A DNA stretch of 64,000 nt. Origin: an uncultured SAR86 cluster bacterium (GTDB lineage: Bacteria; Pseudomonadota; Gammaproteobacteria; Magnimaribacterales; Magnimaribacteraceae). The translations under genes and the position numbers were made by a program. Where the stretch lies: the NCBI GenBank assembly GCA_902532675.1, contig CACAIY010000004.1, positions 1 to 64,000 on the forward strand. Reading direction: 5' to 3'. Under the pieces are notes generated by a model. It was not told the DNA's origin and did not search any database. It saw only the letters and a list, made by a program, of their open reading frames with translations. This document shows positions 8,033 through 15,713 of this stretch, in pieces (the first letter of the stretch is position 1; each line of letters begins with the position of its first letter).

Positions 8033-9208
8033 ATGTTTATATCTCTCTTTAATACTTTAAGAGCTACAGGCATTCCTTGCACCTTAAGAGAGCTTTTAGA
8101 TTTGATAGCAGCTGTTGAAAAGAATTTAGGTTTTGCAGACATGGAAAAGTTCTACTTTTTAAGTAGAGCCATACTTGTAAAGGATGAGAAACATTACGAT
8201 AAATTCGACAGAGCTTTCGATATTTACTTTAAAGGCATCGAAAGCCTTGATGACATTCTAGAGATGCTTATACCTGAAGATTGGTTAAAAGCAGAATTTG
8301 AAAAACATTTAACCGAAGAAGAGCTTAAGAAAATAGATTCTTTAGGTGGCTTAGAGAAACTCCTTGAAGAATTTAAGAAGAGAATGGAAGAACAGGAAGA
8401 GAGGCATGAAGGTGGAAGTAAATATATAGGAACTGGTGGAACGTCTCCCTTTGGCAATTCAGGTGAAAACCCTGAAGGAATTAGAGTCGGTGGAGAAGGG
8501 GGCAAAGGAAAAGCAGCTAAAGTTTGGGAAGCAAGAGACTTTAAAAACCTTGATGATGATGTCGAGTTAGGCACTAGGAATATGAAGGTTGCATTAAGAA
8601 GGCTAAGAAAATTAATTAGAGATAGTGCAGATGAGGAATTCGACCTAGATGGAACCATAAGCTCAACAGCAAAAAAAGCTGGTATGTTAGATGTAAAATT
8701 TAGACCTGAAAAAAGAAATGCGGTTAAAGTATTGGTTCTTTTTGATGTGGGAGGCTCCATGGATCCTCATATCAAGGTTTGCGAAGAACTGTTCTCTGCC
8801 TGTAAAACAGAATTTAAAAACCTTGAATACTTTTATTTTCATAATTTTATATACGAGACTGTTTGGAAGGATAATAGAAGAAGGCAAAATGAAAGAATTT
8901 TTACTGAGGACATCATTCATAAATACTCTGCAGATTACAAAATACTTTTTGTTGGAGACGCGACTATGGCTCCGTATGAAATTACAAACCCAGGTGGAAG
9001 TATCGAACATTGGAATGAAGAAGCAGGTGCACTTTGGATGAAAAGACTTGTAAGTGTTTATGATAAATTGGCATGGCTAAATCCTGTTCCTAAAGAACAT
9101 TGGGAATATAGTTCATCGGTTGAATTAACAAAAAGCTTAGTGGAAGACAACATGTTTCCTTTGACTATCAGGGGTTTAGAAGAAAGCATGGCATACCTCA
9201 GTAAATAA
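8033..9208 (+). CDS. VWA-domain protein, CoxE-like partner of MoxR
   Basis: A 391-residue cytosolic VWA protein. The N-terminal 1-125 is helical with the CoxE-type opening LFNTLRATGIPCTLRELLDL. A Gly-rich linker (about 127-160) follows, then the VWA domain. Its metal-ion site reads D238-V-G240-G-S242, that is DxGxS rather than the usual DxSxS, which is a real departure at one ligand. GDATMAPYEI supplies a later MIDAS Asp/Thr. It pairs with the MoxR ATPase immediately upstream and presumably presents or recruits its client. Which complex it serves is unknown. Confidence 0.87.
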   Translation: MFISLFNTLRATGIPCTLRELLDLIAAVEKNLGFADMEKFYFLSRAILVKDEKHYDKFDRAFDIYFKGIESLDDILEMLIPEDWLKAEFEKHLTEEELKKIDSLGGLEKLLEEFKKRMEEQEERHEGGSKYIGTGGTSPFGNSGENPEGIRVGGEGGKGKAAKVWEARDFKNLDDDVELGTRNMKVALRRLRKLIRDSADEEFDLDGTISSTAKKAGMLDVKFRPEKRNAVKVLVLFDVGGSMDPHIKVCEELFSACKTEFKNLEYFYFHNFIYETVWKDNRRRQNERIFTEDIIHKYSADYKILFVGDATMAPYEITNPGGSIEHWNEEAGALWMKRLVSVYDKLAWLNPVPKEHWEYSSSVELTKSLVEDNMFPLTIRGLEESMAYLSK

Positions 9209-9214
9209 AGTCTT

Positions 9215-10141
9215 ATGAAGGCTTTATCTATTTCCAATCTTAAAAAGGAATATCAAGGCGGCGTACAAGCTTTAAAAGGCATCGATCTTCAAGTAGAAGA
9301 AGGTGATTTCTTTGCATTGCTTGGCCCTAATGGCGCTGGTAAATCTACAACTATAGGCATCATAAGCTCTCTGGTTACGAAAACGTCAGGCCAAGTAAAA
9401 ATATTAGATATTGATATAGATGAGAACCATTCGCTTGCCAAAAAGAAACTCGGAGTAGTTGGTCAGGAAGTAAATTTTAATCAATTTGAAAAGGTCGGTG
9501 ACATTATTAGAAACCAAGCTGGTTATTACGGTTTAGGGTTCAGGAAATCAAAAGAAAATGCCAAGTACTACATGAAAAAACTAGATATTTGGGACAAAAG
9601 AAATGAACAGGCTAGAAAATTATCTGGCGGTATGAAAAGAAGGGTGATGGTGGCAAAGGCTTTAGTTAATAACCCTAAATTATTAATTCTTGATGAGCCA
9701 ACTGCAGGGGTGGACATAGAACTAAGAAGATCTTTGTGGGATTTTCTTACAGAAATTAATAATAACGGTACTAGTATTATTCTTACTACACATTATCTAG
9801 AGGAGGCTGAGAGATTATGCAGAAATATAGCCATCATAGATTCTGGTGAGATTGTAGAAAATACCAGCATGCAAGAGTTGTTAACAAGGCTAGAAGAAGA
9901 GACTTTTATCTTCGATTTAGCACAACCCATCAATGAAATTCCAGATATAAAAGAATTTGAAGTTATCTTAGAAAATCCTAAAAGAATTAAAGTGACTTTA
10001 GGAAAAGGTCAGGGTCTTAATACAGTTTTTAAAACTTTATCAGGCATTGGAATTGAGATTTCAAGCATGAGAAATGAAACTGGCAGACTTGAAGAATTAT
10101 TTCTAGAGTTAGTCGAACCAACTTTGAAAGAGAAAGATTAA
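9215..10141 (+). CDS. ABC-2 exporter ATP-binding subunit (YadG-like)
   Basis: A 308-residue ABC ATPase. Walker A is GPNGAGKST, the Q-loop VVGQEVNF, the signature LSGGMKRR, Walker B LLILDEPTAGVD and the switch His TTHYLEE. The C-terminal ~90 residues are the extension usual for ABC-2 exporters. The permease overlaps by one base (TAATG), so the two are translationally coupled. By similarity of layout it resembles E. coli YadG/YadH, whose substrate is not established. Confidence 0.9.
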   Translation: MKALSISNLKKEYQGGVQALKGIDLQVEEGDFFALLGPNGAGKSTTIGIISSLVTKTSGQVKILDIDIDENHSLAKKKLGVVGQEVNFNQFEKVGDIIRNQAGYYGLGFRKSKENAKYYMKKLDIWDKRNEQARKLSGGMKRRVMVAKALVNNPKLLILDEPTAGVDIELRRSLWDFLTEINNNGTSIILTTHYLEEAERLCRNIAIIDSGEIVENTSMQELLTRLEEETFIFDLAQPINEIPDIKEFEVILENPKRIKVTLGKGQGLNTVFKTLSGIGIEISSMRNETGRLEELFLELVEPTLKEKD

Positions 10142-10929
10142 TGAATGCAACTGAACAGTTTAAAGCTCTAGCAACTATTCTTTATAAAGAGATACATAGA
10201 TTTATGAGAATTTGGATGCAAACCCTAATTCCACCTGCCATTATGATTATGCTTTATTTTGTAATATTTGGAACACTGATAGGAAAGAGAATAGGTCAAA
10301 TGGGTGGGTTTGATTATGTTCAGTTCATGATTCCAGGGTTAATTATGATGTCAGTTATAAGCAATTCCTATTCAAATGTTGTTTCCTCTTTCTTTGGACA
10401 AAAATTTTCAAGAAGTATAGAGGAGCTTTTAATTACCCCCTTGCCTCATTATTTAATTTTATTAGGTTGGGTTTTAGGCGGAGTAGCAAGAGGTCTTGTA
10501 GTAGGTGCAATAGTAACCTTTGTTTCTTTGTGGTTTTACGATTTAAGTGTTGATAATTGGCCTTTATGCATATTTGTAGTAATTTCTACTTCTGTTCTAT
10601 TTTCTTTAGGTGGTTTTTTAAATGCATTATTTGCAGAGTCATTTGATGATATTTCCATTATTCCAACCTTTATCATGCAGCCTTTGATCTATTTAGGTGG
10701 AGTGTTTTATTCTATTCAATTACTCCCACAATTTTGGCAGACCATTTCTTTAGGTAATCCAATTTTATATATGATTAATGCTTTCAGATTTTCTATATTG
10801 GGGTCTTCAGATTTAGAAGCACTTGGGTTTTCTATATATTCAGCCTTAGGAATGATAGTTTTCTTTATAGTTTTATTTTCTGTGATCTGTCTTTGGCTGC
10901 TAAACAAAGGAAGAGGAATAAGGTCTTAA
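10141..10929 (+). CDS. ABC-2 exporter membrane subunit (YadH-like)
   Basis: A 262-residue ABC-2 type permease with six probable membrane helices (about residues 22-42, 58-80, 100-130, 142-165, 172-192 and 228-255). The motif YVQFMIPGLIMMSVISNSYSN and the segment SFDDISIIPTFIMQPLIYLGGVFY are characteristic of the family. Start overlaps the ATPase stop by one base. It forms a transporter with the preceding ATPase; substrate is unknown. Confidence 0.88.
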   Translation: MNATEQFKALATILYKEIHRFMRIWMQTLIPPAIMIMLYFVIFGTLIGKRIGQMGGFDYVQFMIPGLIMMSVISNSYSNVVSSFFGQKFSRSIEELLITPLPHYLILLGWVLGGVARGLVVGAIVTFVSLWFYDLSVDNWPLCIFVVISTSVLFSLGGFLNALFAESFDDISIIPTFIMQPLIYLGGVFYSIQLLPQFWQTISLGNPILYMINAFRFSILGSSDLEALGFSIYSALGMIVFFIVLFSVICLWLLNKGRGIRS

Positions 10930-10932
10930 TAT

Positions 10933-11730
10933 ATGTCTGATTTACCTTTAGGAAAGAAGGCTAATTATCCACCAAGTTACGACCCTTCGGTCCTAGTTGG
11001 ATTAAATAGATCAGACTCTAGACAGAAGCTACGTCTTGAAAGTAATCAACTAGAAATATTTGGGATAGATTCCTGGACTTGTTACGAGCTATCTTGGCTT
11101 AATGAAAAAGGCATACCTAGAAACAGTATTCTGTACTTCTCTTATAGTTGCCACTCAAAATTTTTTGTTGAATCTAAATCTTTGAAGCTTTATTTATTCT
11201 CTTTACACAACAAAAGATTTTCTTCAGATGGGGAGCTAGTTGAAACTATCAAAAGTGATCTTGGGGCAACGTTGAAAACCGACATCTCCTTAGAGATATC
11301 TAGTGAACCAAGAGAAATAATATCCAATGAAAATAGCATTGATAGCTTAGATATAGACGAACCAAGCACCCAACCTAATTCATTAGTCTTGTTGTCAACT
11401 GACAAAGATGTTGATGAAGATATTACGTGCAGTCTTTTTAGGAGTTTATGTCCAGTTACAGCTCAACCTGATTGGGCTACTATTCATATAGCCTATGCAG
11501 GAAAACAAATTAATCATGAAAGTTTATTAAGCTATCTATTGTCTTACAGAAATCATCAAGGATTTCATGAAGAATGTGTAGAAAAGATATTCCAAGATAT
11601 TAATGAAAGGTGTGAAATAAAAAGTTTACTTGTAAGGGCTAATTATTTAAGACGCGGCGGAATTGAAATAAATCCTGTTAGGACCACACATGAGAATTAT
11701 GAGAAGATTTTAAGGGAACAAAGACAATAA
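10933..11730 (+). CDS. queF: NADPH-dependent 7-cyano-7-deazaguanine reductase QueF
   Basis: A 265-residue QueF of the longer, bimodular type found in gammaproteobacteria. It reduces preQ0 to preQ1 with NADPH, a step of queuosine tRNA modification. The N-terminal half carries the signature FVESKSLKLYLFSL. The C-terminal half carries the active-site Cys173 (SLCPVT), which forms the thioimide with preQ0, and Asp180 (QPDW). It starts 3 bases after the ABC permease and is followed 4 bases later by slyX. No other queuosine gene is in the window. Confidence 0.95.
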   Translation: MSDLPLGKKANYPPSYDPSVLVGLNRSDSRQKLRLESNQLEIFGIDSWTCYELSWLNEKGIPRNSILYFSYSCHSKFFVESKSLKLYLFSLHNKRFSSDGELVETIKSDLGATLKTDISLEISSEPREIISNENSIDSLDIDEPSTQPNSLVLLSTDKDVDEDITCSLFRSLCPVTAQPDWATIHIAYAGKQINHESLLSYLLSYRNHQGFHEECVEKIFQDINERCEIKSLLVRANYLRRGGIEINPVRTTHENYEKILREQRQ

Positions 11731-11734
11731 GAAG

Positions 11735-11941
11735 ATGAAAGTTAATAATCAAGATAGATTAAATAGGATTGAATCAAAGTACTCTTTCCAAGAAGACTCT
11801 ATAGAGAGAATGAGTCAGGAGTTAAGAAATCAGCAATTAGAAATTCAGAAACTTAAAGAAGAGATACTCTCATTAAAAGAATCCTTAATTGAAATTTCAT
11901 CTAAAGAAGGCGTACAAGATGAAAAGCCGCCTCATTATTGA
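11735..11941 (+). CDS. slyX: SlyX-family small coiled-coil protein
   Basis: A 68-residue SlyX-like protein. Almost the whole sequence is a heptad-patterned coiled coil (RLNRIESKYSFQEDSIERMS, then EEILSLKESL), and it ends in PPHY, the family's conserved C-terminus. Function of SlyX is not established. It is the last gene of the MoxR-to-slyX transcription unit. Confidence 0.85.
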   Translation: MKVNNQDRLNRIESKYSFQEDSIERMSQELRNQQLEIQKLKEEILSLKESLIEISSKEGVQDEKPPHY

Positions 11942-11946
11942 TTGTT

Positions 11947-11975
11947 TTAGGTTAGCTTTACTTATACTTTATAAT
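11947..11975 (+). promoter_or_regulatory. Promoter of tRNA-Ser
   Basis: A consensus -10 box TATAAT (11970-11975) lies 15 bases before the tRNA, with a weak -35 TTAGGT (11947-11952) at 17-base spacing. The position suits transcription starting just upstream of the tRNA 5' end. Confidence 0.6.
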
Positions 11976-11989
11976 GCACTCCAAAATTT

Positions 11990-12079
11990 GGAGAGATGGC
12001 AGAGTGGTCGAATGCGCACGCTTGGAAAGCGTGTAAGGCGTTAAAGCCTTCGAGGGTTCGAATCCCTCTCTCTCCGCCA
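11990..12079 (+). tRNA. tRNA-Ser (GGA)
   Basis: A 90-base class II tRNA. The acceptor stem GGAGAGA pairs with TCTCTCC and CCA is encoded. The anticodon stem CACGC/GCGTG encloses TT-GGA-AA, giving anticodon GGA at 12024-12026, reading UCC/UCU. A long variable arm (about 12034-12050) and T-loop GTTCGAATC are present. The long arm and GGA anticodon identify serine. Confidence 0.97.
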
Positions 12080-12129
12080 CTAAATAACAGAATTCAAGTA
12101 AAATATAAAATAATAAACTAAGGAAAATT

Positions 12130-12990
12130 ATGTCAAATTTAAAAAATAAAACTTTATTTGTATCAGGGGCAAGTCGAGGAATTGGATTAGCAATAGCTAA
12201 GAGGGCAGCTAAAGATGGAGCAAATATAATTCTTGCTGCTAAAACTGCAGAACCACATCCAAAATTACCAGGTACTATCTATACAGCTGCTGATGAAGTA
12301 ATTGAATGCGGAGGGCAGGCTTTACCAGTTATTTGTGACATTAGAGATGAAAAAAATGTAAGAGATGCTGTGAATAAAGGAGCTGAGGAGTTTGGTGGAA
12401 TTGATATTTGTATAAATAATGCCAGTGCAATTCAGTTAACCGGTACTTTGCAAACTGATATGAAAAGATACGATTTAATGCATCAAATTAATTCAAGAGG
12501 AACTTTCCTAGTTAGTAAGGTATGCCTGCCCCATCTTCTAGAATCTGAAAATCCTCATATTCTTAATCTTTCTCCTCCTTTAGATATGAGCCCTAAATGG
12601 TTTGGACCGCACGTAGCATATACGATGGCAAAATTTGGCATGAGCTTATGTGTTTTAGGTATGGCAGAGGAATTTAAAGAACAGGGAGTAGCTGTTAATG
12701 CTCTTTGGCCAAGGACTGCTGTTGCAACTGCTGCTATTAAAAATGCTTTAGGTGGAGATGAGATTATGAATATATCAAGGTTCCCAGAGATAATGGGTGA
12801 CGCGGCTTATGTAATCTTAACCAAAGATTCAAAAGAATTTACAGGAAATTTCTGTATAGATGATAATTTGTTAGCTGAAAACGGTGTTACAGATTTTAGT
12901 CAATATGCACAAGTCCCTTTCGATCAACTAGCTCCAGATTTCTTTGTACCGGATGATCTTGAAGCTCCAGAAAGCGCAAAAAATAGTTAA
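12130..12990 (+). CDS. Short-chain dehydrogenase/reductase, HSDL2-like
   Basis: A 286-residue SDR resembling hydroxysteroid dehydrogenase-like protein 2. The cofactor motif is SGASRGIG, NNASA replaces the usual NNAG, and the catalytic Tyr/Lys are in VAYTMAKFG. The insert AAKTAEPHPKLPGTIYTAADE after the second strand is characteristic of HSDL2-type members. These are NAD(P)-dependent enzymes of lipid metabolism with poorly known substrates. AAGGAAAA precedes the ATG. A small SRPBCC protein follows after 5 bases. Confidence 0.87.
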   Translation: MSNLKNKTLFVSGASRGIGLAIAKRAAKDGANIILAAKTAEPHPKLPGTIYTAADEVIECGGQALPVICDIRDEKNVRDAVNKGAEEFGGIDICINNASAIQLTGTLQTDMKRYDLMHQINSRGTFLVSKVCLPHLLESENPHILNLSPPLDMSPKWFGPHVAYTMAKFGMSLCVLGMAEEFKEQGVAVNALWPRTAVATAAIKNALGGDEIMNISRFPEIMGDAAYVILTKDSKEFTGNFCIDDNLLAENGVTDFSQYAQVPFDQLAPDFFVPDDLEAPESAKNS

Positions 12991-12995
12991 TTCTT

Positions 12996-13391
12996 ATGAA
13001 AACTATTGAAGAAAAAAGGTCATTTAATGTTTCACCAAAGAGGATTTGGGAAATTATCAGTGATTTATCTAGAAGTGACTGGGTTCCTGGAGTTGAAAGC
13101 ATTACATTAGAAGACAACGTAAGGACATTTAAAATGCAAGGCATGGGTCGCTTAGTAGAGAAGATTACAAAGTGTGACCATGATGCATTAGAGCTTGAAT
13201 ACAGTGCGATAGAGACTCTCGCTCCAATTAATCATCACTTAGCTAAGATAAAGTTAGTCTCTAACGAAAATGACTCTACAGATTTTATTTGGACAACAGA
13301 AATCGATCCAGAAGAGTTTGCAGATGCCATACTTCAGGGTATGGTTTCTTCCTTAGATCAACTAGAATTAGTGCTCTCAGAAACATCTTAA
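12996..13391 (+). CDS. SRPBCC (START/polyketide-cyclase fold) protein
   Basis: A 131-residue protein of the SRPBCC superfamily, a fold with a deep hydrophobic ligand cavity. The opening MKTIEEKRSFNVSPKRIWEII and the SDLSRSDWVPGVESI turn are typical. Ligand is unknown. It is likely co-transcribed with the HSDL2-like SDR, so a lipid or hydrophobic ligand is a reasonable guess. Confidence 0.75.
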   Translation: MKTIEEKRSFNVSPKRIWEIISDLSRSDWVPGVESITLEDNVRTFKMQGMGRLVEKITKCDHDALELEYSAIETLAPINHHLAKIKLVSNENDSTDFIWTTEIDPEEFADAILQGMVSSLDQLELVLSETS

Positions 13392-13461
13392 TTTTGTTTG
13401 TTATAAAGAATCTTAACTGATAAGGTTATTCTAATATTACATAAATTACTGGGGAGGGTTT

Positions 13462-13629
13462 ATGTTAGTACTAAGTAGAAAGGCTGAGGAGTCTATGTTT
13501 ATAGGCGATGATATTAAGATCACCGTTTTAGACATTAGAGGAGGCCAGGTGAGGATAGGAATAACCGCACCTCAAGATATAAAGATTCATAGAGAAGAAG
13601 TTTACGATCGCATCAATCAAGAAGTTTGA
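13462..13629 (+). CDS. csrA: Carbon storage regulator CsrA
   Basis: A 55-residue CsrA, the dimeric RNA-binding regulator that blocks or stabilises target mRNAs at GGA motifs. It reads [20 protein letters not shown], then [20 protein letters not shown], then [15 protein letters not shown]. The RNA-binding positions Leu4/Arg6 and the HREE segment (43-46) are kept. It lacks the short polar C-terminal tail seen in E. coli CsrA. GGGGAGGG lies before the ATG. It sits between tRNA-Ser and tRNA-Arg genes, recalling the csrA-tRNA neighbourhood of other gammaproteobacteria. Confidence 0.95.
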   Translation: MLVLSRKAEESMFIGDDIKITVLDIRGGQVRIGITAPQDIKIHREEVYDRINQEV

Positions 13630-13667
13630 AGTAATATTTCTTTCGTAGTGAAATTCTTTTAAAGAGT

Positions 13668-13687
13668 TATAATCCAATTTAAATTGG
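13668..13687 (+). promoter_or_regulatory. tRNA-Arg promoter -10 and palindrome at tRNA 5' end
   Basis: A TATAAT box (13668-13673) is followed at once by a perfect 14-base palindrome (13674-13687, half-site CCAATTT) whose last two bases are the first two of the tRNA. No good -35 is seen. The -10 placement fits tRNA transcription; any role of the palindrome is unknown. Confidence 0.5.
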
Positions 13688-13762
13688 GGCTGTAGCTCAT
13701 TTGGATAGAGTGTCTGGCTACGAACTAGAAGGTAGCAGGTTCGAATCCTGCCAGCCCCGCCA
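13686..13762 (+). tRNA. tRNA-Arg (ACG)
   Basis: A 77-base tRNA. Acceptor stem GGGGCTG pairs with CAGCCCC, and CCA is encoded. The anticodon stem TCTGG/CTAGA encloses CT-ACG-AA, giving ACG at 13720-13722. This anticodon is normally edited to ICG by TadA to read CGU/CGC/CGA. T-arm GCAGGTTCGAATCCTGC is canonical. Confidence 0.97.
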
Positions 13763-13808
13763 TAAATCAATAATCAATTATACTTAGTATTTATTTTAAG
13801 GATTAAAT

Positions 13809-14240
13809 ATGAACGCAGTCGAAAAGTGGCACGATATTATGAAAAACCCTGGTTCTAATGTCTCTGAGAAATTAGATGAACTTCTTGATGATGACGTTAT
13901 TTTCTATTCTCCAGTAGTTTTTACACCACAGAAAGGTAAAGACATTACAAAACTATATCTAGCTGCGGCTGGAGGTGTTTTTAGTTCTGATAAGGACAAA
14001 CAAGAAACTAAACCTAAAGAATCGAAATTTAGATATATCAAAGAAATTGTGCAAGATAATTACGCCTGTCTAGAATTTGAAACTGAAATAAATGGTATTT
14101 ACGTTAACGGAATTGACCTCATTACTTGGAACGAAGAAAACAAGATAACTGAATTTAAAGTTTTAGTAAGACCTCTGCAGGCAGTCAATACTCTCCATCA
14201 AATGATGGGTGAAATGTTAGATAAATTAAAGGCCAGTTAA
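13809..14240 (+). CDS. NTF2-like / SnoaL-fold protein
   Basis: A 143-residue protein with the NTF2-like cone fold, as judged from the opening AVEKWHDIMKN, LDELLDDDVIFYSPV and the later strands LEFETEINGIYVNGIDLITW and ITEFKVLVRPLQAVNTL. Members act as small enzymes or ligand-binding domains; no clear catalytic set can be named. TTAAGGA precedes the ATG. The phosphatidylcholine synthase starts one base after its stop, so the two are coupled. Confidence 0.7.
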   Translation: MNAVEKWHDIMKNPGSNVSEKLDELLDDDVIFYSPVVFTPQKGKDITKLYLAAAGGVFSSDKDKQETKPKESKFRYIKEIVQDNYACLEFETEINGIYVNGIDLITWNEENKITEFKVLVRPLQAVNTLHQMMGEMLDKLKAS

Positions 14241-14241
14241 A

Positions 14242-14934
14242 TTGCTATCTAAGGCTCCCTCATACCTTGTTCATATCTTTACTGCGCTAGGTGTTGTATT
14301 TGGATTCTTAGCTTTGTTAGCTACGGTAGATGGAAAAATACCTGAAGCCTTTCTTTGGTTAGCCGCTGCTTTATTTGTTGACGGAGTAGATGGAACCTTG
14401 GCTAGGGCTGTTAATGTAAATCAAAACACTCCTGAAATAGACGGCGCGATTTTAGACAATATTATTGATTACTTAAATTATGTTGTAGTTCCAGTATTTA
14501 TTTTTTATTCACTAGGAATGGCTCCAGAACCATACTTATTGTTGGCATGTGTAGCTATATTGCTGGTATCTTGCTTTACTTTTACAAATACCAATATAAA
14601 GACTGATGATTTCTATTTTAGTGGTTTCCCAGCGATCTGGAATATTGTGGTTTTATATTTTTATATTCTTGAGTTTTCTGAGTTTACTAACTTTATTTTT
14701 GTAATTTTGTTTTGTGTTTTAACTTTTATTCCATTTAAGTATGTTCATCCCTTTAGAGTTGTGGAGTTTAGGAAAATAACTTTAATCATTACTCTTATTT
14801 GGATGATTACAACCACAATCTTACTCTTTGATGTATCCTTTTCTAATCCTACATTCACAAGCACAAACTTCTTTATATGGCTTATAACGAATGTTTATTT
14901 TGCGGGTAATATTGTTTTTAGATCTATTAAATAG
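14242..14934 (+). CDS. pcs: Phosphatidylcholine synthase
   Basis: A 230-residue CDP-alcohol phosphatidyltransferase of the phosphatidylcholine synthase type. It joins CDP-diacylglycerol and choline to make phosphatidylcholine in one step. The motif runs DGTLAR then DGAILDNIIDYLNY; this divergent spacing is typical of bacterial Pcs rather than Pss or PgsA. About seven or eight membrane helices are visible. The start is TTG at 14242, with the family's usual N-terminus (YLVHIFTALGVVFGFLALLA) following at once and no ATG available, so the TTG is well supported. It implies choline uptake and phosphatidylcholine in this organism's membrane. Confidence 0.85.
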   Translation: MLSKAPSYLVHIFTALGVVFGFLALLATVDGKIPEAFLWLAAALFVDGVDGTLARAVNVNQNTPEIDGAILDNIIDYLNYVVVPVFIFYSLGMAPEPYLLLACVAILLVSCFTFTNTNIKTDDFYFSGFPAIWNIVVLYFYILEFSEFTNFIFVILFCVLTFIPFKYVHPFRVVEFRKITLIITLIWMITTTILLFDVSFSNPTFTSTNFFIWLITNVYFAGNIVFRSIK

Positions 14935-14935
14935 A

Positions 14936-15709
14936 TTAAGAAACCATTTTGGGCATGTAATGACAGAAAATATTAGAATAATATTCACCTGATAGAGGTT
15001 CCGGTCTTCCATGTTTAAGGGTAGCGCTTTCATAAAAGATCATTTCTCCTGGTTCAAGTAATACCTTATGAAGGTTTTGTTGATGATCTTCTATTTCTAA
15101 ATACCAGTCATCGCGAACCTTTTGATCTATGTTAATAATTGTTCCAATTATATGCGTCTCCTCTCTGTCCTTATGAGAATTCAGAATTGCTCCGTCGAGA
15201 TACATTCTTACGCCGTAAACATATGTCGGTAAAAGCTTCATACCACTCCATTCTTCAATTAAATCTTGAATTGAGGCATGTATTTCACTCCTTAGTTCCT
15301 CGGGTAGTTCTATAGTTATACTAGACTCTTTATCTTCTTTAACATTTTTAATATAGCCTCCAGCCACATTCTCTTCTTTTTTATTTGTTAGATTAGCTTT
15401 ATAGAATTTATTAATTTTTTTATGAATTTCTTTAGGAAGTTTCTGTTTAGAGAAACCAATTTCTGTGTAGGATGGTATCTCTTTAAATGTCTTCTTAAAT
15501 TCTTCAACATTCTTTTTAATTAATTTATCTTTATCTAATAAAGAATCGTCAAGTTTTTTCTTAGGTTTATAGTTGTTAAGAACAGAATTGATCTCTTTCT
15601 TCTTGAATCCATTTTGAACAAGAGTGTAATAAATATCATCTAAGTCTACCCCCAAAGAAATATTTTCGAGGATCCAATCCAACCAAACCTGAGGAATCTT
15701 TTTTGACAT
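14936..15709 (-). CDS. 2-oxoglutarate/Fe(II) oxygenase, prolyl-4-hydroxylase type
   Basis: A 257-residue protein with a C-terminal Fe(II)/2OG dioxygenase domain. The iron ligands are His179 and Asp181 (HKD) and His233 (LKHGRPEPL), with Arg235 a candidate 2OG anchor. Residues 1-75 are Lys-rich and open with WLDWILENISLGVDLDDIYYTL, a UBA-like helical pattern that could bind a protein partner. The domain resembles prolyl-4-hydroxylase alpha-subunit homologues, which hydroxylate proteins or small molecules. The 3' end lies one base from pcs. Substrate is unknown. Confidence 0.8.
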   Translation of the reverse strand: MSKKIPQVWLDWILENISLGVDLDDIYYTLVQNGFKKKEINSVLNNYKPKKKLDDSLLDKDKLIKKNVEEFKKTFKEIPSYTEIGFSKQKLPKEIHKKINKFYKANLTNKKEENVAGGYIKNVKEDKESSITIELPEELRSEIHASIQDLIEEWSGMKLLPTYVYGVRMYLDGAILNSHKDREETHIIGTIINIDQKVRDDWYLEIEDHQQNLHKVLLEPGEMIFYESATLKHGRPEPLSGEYYSNIFCHYMPKMVS

Positions 15710-15713
15710 CTTC

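Noticed and set aside
8224..8760. 178-codon open frame on the minus strand within the VWA gene
   Set aside because: It lies wholly opposite a well-supported CDS with MIDAS motif, is Ser/Pro/Leu rich as expected from reversed acidic/Lys codons, and has no recognisable domain.
14821..15033. 70-codon minus-strand frame across the pcs/2OG-oxygenase junction
   Set aside because: Overlaps two supported genes and lacks a ribosome binding site.
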